Shown here: in pieces, positions 1 to 5,225 of the stretch
How positions within the stretch are numbered: the first letter of the stretch is position 1
Layout of the letters: the number at the start of each line of letters is the position of its first letter
From: Gammaproteobacteria bacterium
Lineage (GTDB): Bacteria; Pseudomonadota; Gammaproteobacteria; UBA9214
Assembly: GCA_003454335.1 (NCBI GenBank)
Contig: DMKK01000118.1
Location: 649 to 6,256, forward strand
Direction: 5' to 3'
Length of the DNA: 5,608 nt
The notes under the pieces: generated by a model
Seen by the model: the letters and a program-made list of their open reading frames with translations, nothing else
Told to the model about the DNA's origin: nothing
Database searches by the model: none
Translations under genes and position numbers: made by a program

Positions 1-455
1 TCATTAAGATCCATTCCCTTAACCGGCGTACTGTCCATTTTAATGATCACATCACCCGCCTGAATTCCGGCACGTTGTGCAGGCGTATCATCAATCGGGG
101 CGATGACTTTTACAAAACCGTTTTCCATACCTACTTCTATGCCCAGGCCACCAAACTGACCGGTAGTGCCAACCTGTAATTCCGTGAACTGCTCTGCATC
201 CAGATAGGAAGAGTGTGGATCCAGGCCAGACAGCATGCCCCGAATGGCGTTCTCGATCAGTTCCTTGTCATCGACATCGACAACATAATCGTTCTTGATA
301 CGCCCGAATACATCGCTGAAAGTACGTAGTTCCTCAATCGGCAGGGTTGCCCGGGTATTCTCTCGATCGGCAAACACGCCATGTCCAATCGAAACCAGTA
401 CCCCTGCCATGAGGCCGATGAGTACCAGCAGGTAATTCTGTAGTTTGGGTTTCAT
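1..455 (-). CDS. ctpA: S41-family C-terminal processing protease (CtpA/Prc-like), N-terminal part only
   Basis: Serine protease of the carboxyl-terminal processing family, acting in the periplasm on envelope proteins. Only the first 151 codons are present; the gene continues past the left edge. Residues 1-6 (MKPKLQ) and a hydrophobic stretch at about 7-29 form a signal peptide or membrane anchor ending in GVFADRE. Residues 40-85 carry the usual S41 N-terminal helical region ending in SGLDPHSSYL. A PDZ domain starts near residue 99 (GQFGGLGIEV) and includes AGIQAGD (129-135). The catalytic Ser/Lys region lies outside the window. The ATG at 455-453 is the natural start because the signal sequence follows at once, but the ribosome site is weak (only GGA about nine bases upstream). 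It is downstream of envC in the same direction, across a 240-base spacer, so it may be read from envC or from its own promoter. Family assignment is firm; the exact CtpA subtype is inferred from the envC neighbourhood. Confidence 0.93.
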   Translation of the reverse strand, partial: MKPKLQNYLLVLIGLMAGVLVSIGHGVFADRENTRATLPIEELRTFSDVFGRIKNDYVVDVDDKELIENAIRGMLSGLDPHSSYLDAEQFTELQVGTTGQFGGLGIEVGMENGFVKVIAPIDDTPAQRAGIQAGDVIIKMDSTPVKGMDLN

Positions 456-478
456 GTATTTGTATCCATCTGAAGTCC

Positions 479-501
479 GGGAGTTATTACGAATAATACC
501 C
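479..501. repeat. AT-rich inverted repeat in the ctpA leader
   Basis: TTATT (484-488) and AATAA (492-496) are complementary around ACG. The symmetry is extended by GGG (479-481) pairing with CCC (499-501) across one mismatch and one G-T pair. It lies 24-46 bases before the ctpA start, so on the minus-strand transcript it would form a small leader hairpin. It has no U-tract. It could equally be a chance AT-rich dyad or a protein site. Confidence 0.25.
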
Positions 502-517
502 TTAATGCCCTGGTGCC

Positions 518-547
518 ATTATCCACCCTGACAGGAAATCGTGACCA
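518..547 (-). promoter_or_regulatory. Weak sigma-70-like promoter candidate for ctpA
   Basis: On the minus strand GATAAT (523-518) resembles a -10 (5 of 6 matches to TATAAT). TGGTCA (547-542) resembles a -35 (4 of 6) at 18-base spacing. The -10 lies about 63 bases before the ctpA ATG. Such matches are common by chance, so this is only a suggestion that ctpA has its own start within the long spacer. Confidence 0.18.
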
Positions 548-695
548 TATCACAGCATGGGTTACAGCGGTATCGGCGGTGGCCATAAAAGCTTTGACTT
601 GCAGGCATTTGGGGCGTGCGACCATGATTGTGACCCGCGCAGAACGGTTAAATTCCATCCTCCGGGCACTCTCACCAGTATCACCACCGCCGTTT

Positions 696-1949
696 TCAGC
701 GGGCCGCCTGCAAGGGTACCGGTTTACCGCTAAACCAGCGGCCGGGATTAAAGGGCTTGCCATCCTTGCGCAATTCCAGGTACAGGCCGGCATTCGGCTG
801 GCCACGGCTGTCACCGGCTGCTGCGACCGTTTCACCCCGTTCGACCCATTCGCCAACCTCCTTGTACAAGCTCCGATTCTGACCATAGAGGGACATATAG
901 CCCTTGCCATGATCAATGATCAGCAACAAACCGAAACCTCGCAACCAGTCGGAAAATGCGATCCGGCCACTGGCAATCGCATGTACATCACTACCCGCGC
1001 GCGTGGCAATAAGCACACCGCGGGTACGCAATGTACCGTGGGCATCCTTTACCCCGAAAGGCTGCGTGATACGACCTGCAACCGGCCAGCGCAACTTGCC
1101 CTTGAGCTGGCGTAATGACGTGTATTGCACATCATCCTGCGGAAAATCCTGCAGAGCCAGCGTCAGGGACTGCACCAGTTTTTGCAGCCGCACCCGATCC
1201 TGCTCCAGCGTGGTAAGTTCTGTTGTTCTGGACTGCAGATCCGTCTGCAGCTGTCCAAGAATCTTGCGGCGCTTGTCCTGCTCAGCAACCAGCCTTGATG
1301 ACTTGTTCGCCTGCTGTTGCCGCAACTGCACTACCTCGGCCTGTTTTTCAACCAGTGTCTGCTCGATTTCACTCATATGTTGCAGTGATGCCAGCAAATC
1401 CTGCATGCGATCGACCCGGGCGCGCGCATAATAGCCGTGATAAACCAGCAATCTGCCAACGGTGGCCGGGTCTTCCTGGCTGAGTATCAGCTTGACCTGC
1501 TCCTGCTTGCCGGTCATGTAAGCGACCTGTAATTCCTGCGCCAGGCCGGCTCTCATGCTATCCAGTCGTGCATTTTCAGTGCTGCGTTCAGCGTACAGAT
1601 CCTGGATCTTCTGGCGCACTGTCGCTATCTGGCTATCAAGCTGACGTAATTCGGCAGTGACGTTGCCGATCTCCGTTTCAGTTTTTTTCAACGCCCCCTG
1701 CAAAGAGTCACGCTGGCCACGCATGGAATCGATAGCATCCCTGATCTCGTTAATGCGCTCCCGCAACTGCTGCAGCTTTTCGGCCTGTACAGCTATCTCG
1801 TCAGCGTATACACCGGGTAGCGATGGTAACAGCACTATGGCCAGTGCCAGCGGGCATATTGCTACGGATGCGGGCAACAACGCCAGAATGCGAGAAAAGT
1901 TTGCTTTATAAAAAGTGAGCAAAGCGCAATGCCGAGCCGGACGTGGCAC
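696..1949 (-). CDS. envC: EnvC-like murein hydrolase activator (coiled coil plus degenerate LytM domain)
   Basis: Periplasmic activator of the division amidases (AmiA/AmiB in E. coli), recruited to the septum by FtsEX; that role is family knowledge. The 417-residue product has a hydrophobic signal region at about 18-49 ending VYA-DE. A long heptad-rich coiled coil follows (about 51-262), broken near 140-190 by QVAYMTGKQEQVKLIL and the stretch after it. A LytM/M23 domain spans 284-407 (KLRWPVAGRITQPFG, DWLRGFGLLLIIDHGKG, MSLYGQNRS, LYLELRKDGKPFNP). The zinc ligands of active M23 enzymes are missing: the first HxxxD region reads RGVLIAT, and the HxH region reads LYLEL. This loss is typical of EnvC and means an activator, not an enzyme. 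The GTG at 1949-1947 is the first start in this frame after an upstream stop and has AAGGA four bases before it. The gene starts eight bases after the gpmI stop, so the two are almost certainly cotranscribed. Confidence 0.95.
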   Translation of the reverse strand: MPRPARHCALLTFYKANFSRILALLPASVAICPLALAIVLLPSLPGVYADEIAVQAEKLQQLRERINEIRDAIDSMRGQRDSLQGALKKTETEIGNVTAELRQLDSQIATVRQKIQDLYAERSTENARLDSMRAGLAQELQVAYMTGKQEQVKLILSQEDPATVGRLLVYHGYYARARVDRMQDLLASLQHMSEIEQTLVEKQAEVVQLRQQQANKSSRLVAEQDKRRKILGQLQTDLQSRTTELTTLEQDRVRLQKLVQSLTLALQDFPQDDVQYTSLRQLKGKLRWPVAGRITQPFGVKDAHGTLRTRGVLIATRAGSDVHAIASGRIAFSDWLRGFGLLLIIDHGKGYMSLYGQNRSLYKEVGEWVERGETVAAAGDSRGQPNAGLYLELRKDGKPFNPGRWFSGKPVPLQAAR

Positions 1950-1953
1950 GTTA

Positions 1954-1958
1954 TCCTT
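1954..1958 (-). promoter_or_regulatory. Ribosome binding site that decides the envC GTG start
   Basis: AAGGA sits four bases upstream of the GTG and overlaps the last A residues of the gpmI TAA stop. Ribosomes ending gpmI are therefore placed directly on the envC start, which suggests translational coupling. No ATG occurs in this frame before the signal sequence. Confidence 0.6.
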
Positions 1959-3586
1959 TACACCACACTCGTAACTGCCGCTGCTGTTGCTGGCTGGGAA
2001 TTATCAGTATCATCCGGCGTCAATTCCACCAGCGGTGTACCGGTCATTTCCGGAGGTATTTCCATATTCATCAGGTACAACATGCTGGGTGCGATATCAG
2101 ACAGGGCACCATGTTCTGACATCGTTGCCGGACGCCCGAAATAAATCAACGGCACCTTGTTGGTGGTATGTGCGGTATGTACCTGCCCGGTGTCATTATC
2201 AAGCATGAGTTCAGCGTTGCCGTGATCTGCTGTTACCAGCATCTCGCCGCCACAGCGTTCCAGTGCATCCTGGATACGTCCGACACTGGCATCAACCGCC
2301 TCGATCGCCTTTACTGCAGCATCAAACTTGCCAGTATGACCCACCATATCAGGATTGGCATAATTACAGATAATCACATCGTAGGTGCCACTTTCAATGG
2401 CCGCAACCAGTTTGTCGGTCAGCTCCGGCGCGTTCATTTCCGGCTGCAGGTCATAGGTCTGAACCATCGGTGATTTCACCAGTATCCGGTCTTCACCCTC
2501 AAACGGTTCTTCTTCACCACCGTTGAAAAAGAAGGTTACATGTGCGTATTTCTCGGTTTCAGCCAAGCGCAACTGCCGCAGGCCGTGCCTGGCAACATAG
2601 TCCCCAAAGACATTTTTCAGTCGCTCGGCTGGATAGGCAACAGCGACATCAAAGTCGGACTTGTACTCGGTCAAGCTGATAAAGCTGCCCAATTCAGGTT
2701 CTGATTCCCTGACAAAGCCATCAAACTCCTTTTCAATAAACGGGCGCGTGATCTGGCGTGCACGGTCCGAACGATAATTCATAAAAACAACGACATCCCC
2801 GTCCTCGATTCTAACCGGCTGTGTACCCACTGGGATGATTGCTGTTGCCTTGACAAACTCGTCGCTTTCATCACGCGCATAAGCCATCTGCAAGGCACCC
2901 ATCGCATCCTCGGACTTATAGTCAGCCTTGCCCTGTGTAATCAGGTCATAGGCTGCCTGTATACGCGGCCAGCGGTGGTCACGATCCATGGCATAGTAAC
3001 GGCCGATAATGGACGCAAAACGCCCGCCACCCAGTTGCTTAAACTTCTCTTCCATAAGTTCTATGGAAGCAGAAGCACTGCGCGGAGCAGTATCACGCCC
3101 GTCCAGGAAGGCATGTAAGTAAACTTTCCCGGCACCTCGCTGTACAGCGAGTTCGACCATTGCATGGATATGTTCTTCGTGGCTGTGCACACCGCCGGGT
3201 GATAGCAGGCCCAGGATATGGACCGCCTTGCCCTGTTCAATCGCCAGGTCCACGCCATCGGTCAAGGTACGATTGGAGAAAAAAGACCCCGTCTTGATGG
3301 CACGACTGACGCGGGTAAATTCCTGATAAACCACGCGTCCCGCTCCAAGGTTCAGATGACCAACCTCGGAATTACCCATCTGGTCTGCGGGTAATCCAAC
3401 AGCCGCCCCCGAGGTACGAATCAAGGTGTGGGGAAAATTATTCCACAAGCTGTCCCAGACAGGCTTGTTCGCGGCAGCGATGGCATTAAATTGTGGTTTA
3501 TCGCTATATCCCCAGCCATCGAGGATAAGCAATACCATCGGCCGCGCGGGACCTTTGCCAGATGTCTGTTGTTGCTGTCCGCTCAT
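1958..3586 (-). CDS. gpmI: 2,3-bisphosphoglycerate-independent phosphoglycerate mutase
   Basis: Cytoplasmic glycolytic enzyme (iPGM; GpmM in E. coli) that interconverts 3- and 2-phosphoglycerate through a phosphoserine intermediate with two Mn ions. All key positions are present: D23 in LILDGWG, nucleophile S73 in MGNSEVGH, H134 in GGVHSHEEH, the LDGRDTAP loop (161-168), GRYYAMDRD (195-203), NYRSDRARQ (270-278), K346 in EKYAHVTFFFNGG, D413 and H417 in NPDMVGHTG, D454/H455 in TADHGNAE and H473 in HTAHTT. At 542 residues it is longer than the usual 510-515. The excess is about 10 residues before PMVLLILDG and about 20 polar and Ala/Thr-rich residues after GTPLVEL. The ATG at 3586 has no clear ribosome site; M17 is a possible alternative start. 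It leads the gpmI-envC unit and is divergent from arsR. Confidence 0.98.
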   Translation of the reverse strand: MSGQQQQTSGKGPARPMVLLILDGWGYSDKPQFNAIAAANKPVWDSLWNNFPHTLIRTSGAAVGLPADQMGNSEVGHLNLGAGRVVYQEFTRVSRAIKTGSFFSNRTLTDGVDLAIEQGKAVHILGLLSPGGVHSHEEHIHAMVELAVQRGAGKVYLHAFLDGRDTAPRSASASIELMEEKFKQLGGGRFASIIGRYYAMDRDHRWPRIQAAYDLITQGKADYKSEDAMGALQMAYARDESDEFVKATAIIPVGTQPVRIEDGDVVVFMNYRSDRARQITRPFIEKEFDGFVRESEPELGSFISLTEYKSDFDVAVAYPAERLKNVFGDYVARHGLRQLRLAETEKYAHVTFFFNGGEEEPFEGEDRILVKSPMVQTYDLQPEMNAPELTDKLVAAIESGTYDVIICNYANPDMVGHTGKFDAAVKAIEAVDASVGRIQDALERCGGEMLVTADHGNAELMLDNDTGQVHTAHTTNKVPLIYFGRPATMSEHGALSDIAPSMLYLMNMEIPPEMTGTPLVELTPDDTDNSQPATAAAVTSVV

Positions 3587-3604
3587 AAATTAGAAAGAGT
3601 CTAG

Positions 3605-3610
3605 ATTATA
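3605..3610 (-). promoter_or_regulatory. Candidate -10 element of the gpmI-envC promoter
   Basis: A perfect TATAAT on the minus strand ends 18 bases before the gpmI ATG, implying a transcript leader of about 12 bases. No good -35 exists at 16-18 bases (CCGCCA at 17). Either an activator is needed or the match is fortuitous. The 3627-3652 dyad overlaps the place where the -35 would sit. Confidence 0.35.
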
Positions 3611-3626
3611 TTGCTACCGGTTATCA

Positions 3627-3652
3627 ATGGCGGGATGACCACGACCCGCCAT
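3627..3652. repeat. Perfect 8-bp inverted repeat with 10-base spacer upstream of gpmI
   Basis: ATGGCGGG (3627-3634) and CCCGCCAT (3645-3652) are exact reverse complements separated by ATGACCACGA. No T-run follows on either strand, so it is not an intrinsic terminator. Its place, just upstream of the gpmI -10 and covering the -35 position, fits a dimeric regulator site. If a transcript starts further upstream, it could also be an RNA hairpin in the leader. Confidence 0.5.
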
Positions 3653-3714
3653 ACTCTGGCCGAAGTACTATTGGCGTCAACATAACTGTATCTTGCCTGT
3701 AGCCCAAACGGTTT

Positions 3715-3738
3715 ATTATTGTATAATGTTTTAATAAT
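3715..3738 (+). promoter_or_regulatory. Candidate autoregulatory operator over the arsR promoter
   Basis: ATTATT (3715-3720) and AATAAT (3733-3738) form a dyad with a 12-base spacer centred on the -10 box. ATAATG also occurs twice (3723-3728 and 3734-3739), 11 bases apart, about one helical turn. ArsR-family repressors commonly bind AT-rich dyads overlapping their own promoters. That this dyad is the site is inference; AT-rich symmetry arises easily by chance. Confidence 0.35.
3722..3727 (+). promoter_or_regulatory. Candidate -10 element for the arsR-yibN transcript
   Basis: A perfect TATAAT lies 56 bases before the arsR ATG. The -35 is poor: GTAGCC at 17 bases, and the better TTGCCT (3693-3698) is 23 bases away, too far. 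A leader of about 50 bases would result. Confidence 0.4.
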
Positions 3739-3770
3739 GAATGCAGTAACCCACACCATTTCAGAAGCTT

Positions 3771-3776
3771 GAAGGG
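3771..3776 (+). promoter_or_regulatory. Ribosome binding site of the arsR-like gene
   Basis: GAAGGG ends seven bases before the ATG at 3784. It is the clearest Shine-Dalgarno match among the rightward genes; yibN, secB and gpsA have weaker ones. Confidence 0.65.
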
Positions 3777-3783
3777 CTGAAAA

Positions 3784-4101
3784 ATGACAGTAATAAGCAG
3801 TGAACCACTCATCACCCGTGAAGAAGATATCGAACGGGCTTCACGTTCCCTCAAGGCAATGTCTCATCCGCTACGACTGAAAATCCTGTGCACCCTCGGC
3901 GACCAGGAAATCAGCGTACAGGATATTGTAGAACGTGTCGGCACATCCCAGAGTAATATCTCGCAACATCTCGCCATCTTGCGCGACAAGGGTATTCTTG
4001 CATCACGCAAGGATGCCAACCGGGTGTACTATCGCGTTGGCGATGGCCGTACCCTGCAGTTGATCAGCATGATGCGCGAAGTTTTCTGCGCCCATCCCTG
4101 A
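3784..4101 (+). CDS. ArsR-family winged-helix repressor, probable persulfide sensor (SqrR/BigR/YgaV-like)
   Basis: A 105-residue dimeric DNA-binding regulator. The core is typical of ArsR/SmtB proteins: LKAMSHPLRLKILCTL (23-38), a helix-turn-helix at about 43-67 with recognition helix TSQSNISQHLAIL (54-66), and a wing around SRKDANRVYYRV (74-85). The metal motif of true ArsR proteins (CxC in helix 3) is absent; that position reads EISVQD. Instead there is C36 in the LKILC helix and C102 near the C terminus (VFCAHP). The 66-residue spacing equals that recalled for SqrR (C41/C107) and BigR (C42/C108), whose cysteines form a tetrasulfide or disulfide bridge with reactive sulfur and release DNA. 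E. coli YgaV also has LKAMSHP, an ILC cysteine and a C-terminal VYC. GAAGGG seven bases before the ATG supports this start. It precedes yibN by 88 bases on the same strand. Family is certain; the ligand is inferred. Confidence 0.95.
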   Translation: MTVISSEPLITREEDIERASRSLKAMSHPLRLKILCTLGDQEISVQDIVERVGTSQSNISQHLAILRDKGILASRKDANRVYYRVGDGRTLQLISMMREVFCAHP

Positions 4102-4126
4102 ACCCTGTCTGGCACTGGCCATACTA

Positions 4127-4148
4127 ACCGGGCATCACTCATCCCGGT
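4127..4148. repeat. Inverted repeat with A-tract between arsR and yibN
   Basis: ACCGGG (4127-4132) and CCCGGT (4143-4148) are perfect complements around the 10-base loop CATCACTCAT. Seven A residues follow (4149-4155). On the plus strand there is no U-tract, and on the minus strand the T-run comes before the stem, so it is not a standard terminator. It could be an RNA-stability hairpin, an attenuation element between the repressor and yibN, or a protein site. Confidence 0.4.
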
Positions 4149-4189
4149 AAAAAAATCACATAACACATTCTGCTGGCAGCTGATCACTT

Positions 4190-4621
4190 ATGGATATCAA
4201 TCAACTAATGGAATTTACCGGCAACCATATGTTGCTGATGCTGGCGCTGATTACCATTATTGCCATGCTGATAGGCGGGGAAATCCAGGAACGCATCAGC
4301 GGGATCACGGCTGTCGCACCCGGTGAAGCAACCCGCATGATCAATCATGACAATGCTCTCATGATTGATATGCGGGACGACAAGGACTACCGTGAAGGTC
4401 ATATTGTCAACGCCATACATGCACCTGCCAGCTCCGGCAACGACACCGGAAAGCTGGAGAAATATCGTGATAAACCGGTGATTGTTTATTGTCAGCGCGG
4501 ACAGCGCTCTGCTGCATATTGCAGCAAACTCAAAAAACAGGGATTTGAATCTGTTTACAATTTGAAAGGTGGATTGCTGGCATGGCAGAAAGAAACCCTG
4601 CCATTGAGTAAGAAAGATTAA
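4190..4621 (+). CDS. yibN: Membrane-anchored rhodanese-domain sulfurtransferase (YibN family)
   Basis: A 143-residue protein, the same length as E. coli YibN, with one N-terminal transmembrane segment (about 13-30) and a single cytoplasmic rhodanese domain (about 43-138). Family marks include GEATRMIN (45-52), IDMRDDKDYREGHIVNAIHAP (59-79), PVIVYCQRGQRS (96-107) and YNLKGGLLAW (123-132). C101 begins the active-site loop CQRGQRS, which fits the CxxGxR pattern of working single-domain sulfurtransferases, so it can probably carry a persulfide. As I recall it, E. coli YibN has a degenerate loop here. C111 is a second cysteine. The ATG lacks a strong ribosome site, but the length match and the membrane segment just downstream support it. 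It follows the arsR-like gene and precedes secB by 54 bases, so sulfur transfer regulated by the repressor is plausible; the substrate is unknown. Confidence 0.95.
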   Translation: MDINQLMEFTGNHMLLMLALITIIAMLIGGEIQERISGITAVAPGEATRMINHDNALMIDMRDDKDYREGHIVNAIHAPASSGNDTGKLEKYRDKPVIVYCQRGQRSAAYCSKLKKQGFESVYNLKGGLLAWQKETLPLSKKD

Positions 4622-4675
4622 CGCCTCTACCTGGAAACACACCAGAAATATAACGTCACAGCCGGGAATACACTT

Positions 4676-5158
4676 ATGTCAGAAGAACAACAGCCAAAAG
4701 CACAGACTGAGGACAACGAAAAAATCTTTCGCCCCCAAAAGATTTATCTAAAAGACGTTTCATTTGAATCACCAAATTCACCTGCACTGTTCACCAAGAA
4801 GTGGACTCCGAAAGTTAGTGTTGAAATAGATCATTCAGTCTCTATGCTGGAAGACAGTATTTATGAAGTTATTATAGCTGTGACAGCGACGGTGTCGGTA
4901 GAAGACAAAACAGCCTTTCTGGCAGAAGTTCACCAGGCCGGCATCTTTGTGTTGAAAGGATATGAGCCTGATGAGCAAGAGCGACTCCAGCAGGTTCATT
5001 GTTTGCGCACGTTATACCCCTATGCAAGCGCAGCCTTGTCAGACCTGGTTACCAAGGGCGGCTTCCCGCAACTACTGCTGGTACCAATGAACTTTGCTGC
5101 GGTGTATGCAAAAAAACTTCAGCAAGCTTCTGAGCAAGCCGAAGCCGCTGATGAGTAA
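4676..5158 (+). CDS. secB: Protein-export chaperone SecB
   Basis: Tetrameric cytoplasmic chaperone that keeps preproteins unfolded and passes them to SecA for Sec export. The 160-residue product matches the family throughout: QKIYLKDVSFESPNSPALF (21-39), a beta-rich core with YEVIIAVTATVSVEDKTAFLAEV (63-85), GIFVLKGY (89-96), HCLRTLYPYAS (108-118) and TKGGFPQLLLVPMNFAAVY (126-144). The acidic, Ala/Gln-rich tail is usual and is where the family contacts SecA. Where E. coli has CPNILFPYAR, this protein has CLRTLYPYAS, lacking the CPN triplet. The ATG follows CGGGAA by seven bases. The long polar N terminus before FRPQKIYL is a normal variable extension. It lies between yibN and gpsA, the classic arrangement, except that grxC is not in between. 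Confidence 0.98.
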   Translation: MSEEQQPKAQTEDNEKIFRPQKIYLKDVSFESPNSPALFTKKWTPKVSVEIDHSVSMLEDSIYEVIIAVTATVSVEDKTAFLAEVHQAGIFVLKGYEPDEQERLQQVHCLRTLYPYASAALSDLVTKGGFPQLLLVPMNFAAVYAKKLQQASEQAEAADE

Positions 5159-5225
5159 TAACATCCGCTGCAATCATTATTCTTGCCGCAGCCATTATTA
5201 AACACCTAATGAACCTGGCAACACC
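5159..5225. other. Short secB-gpsA spacer
   Basis: 67 bases without a gene. An imperfect GCTGCAA / TTG-CCG-CAGC symmetry is present at about 5167-5192, with a three-base bulge and no U-tract. No promoter with two good boxes is seen, so gpsA is probably read through from secB. Confidence 0.4.

Larger units (their letters stand above)
456..695. other. Intergenic spacer between envC and ctpA
   Basis: A 240-base gap, long for a same-strand operon junction. No convincing gene is visible. On the minus strand a 68-codon open frame (658-452) begins after GGAGG that abuts its ATG with no spacing, and it ends in an ATGA overlap with the ctpA start. Its composition gives no recognisable family. A weak promoter candidate (518-547) and a small hairpin (479-501) lie in the ctpA leader. 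No U-tracted terminator is seen after the envC stop. Confidence 0.5.
3587..3783. other. Divergent control region between gpmI and the arsR-like gene
   Basis: A 197-base gap with no credible gene. It holds a TATAAT box on each strand (3605-3610 minus, 3722-3727 plus), a perfect 8-bp inverted repeat with a 10-base spacer near gpmI (3627-3652), and an AT-rich dyad over the rightward -10 (3715-3738). Each is described separately. Confidence 0.7.

Noticed and set aside
452..916. 154-codon minus-strand open frame as a full-length gene
   Set aside because: Its first half lies inside envC in another frame; only the spacer portion is considered, at low weight.
513..1115. 200-codon plus-strand open frame
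   Set aside because: Lies opposite envC and has no family features; envC on the other strand is clearly coding.
696..1949. Active M23 endopeptidase
   Set aside because: The zinc-binding histidines and aspartate are replaced, matching the non-catalytic EnvC group.
3624..3854. 76-codon minus-strand frame across the gpmI-arsR divergent region
   Set aside because: Overlaps the arsR start in antisense, has no recognisable features, and crosses the likely promoters.
3784..4101. Arsenic or heavy-metal sensing ArsR
   Set aside because: The helix-3 CxC site is absent and no arsenic resistance genes are adjacent.
4127..4155. Intrinsic terminator after arsR
   Set aside because: The stem is followed by A residues, and the T-run on the other strand precedes the stem, so neither orientation fits.
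4205..4642. 145-codon frame antisense to yibN
   Set aside because: Shadow of a well-conserved rhodanese gene.
5167..5192. Hairpin terminator between secB and gpsA
   Set aside because: The stem is imperfect with a three-base bulge and no U-tract follows.
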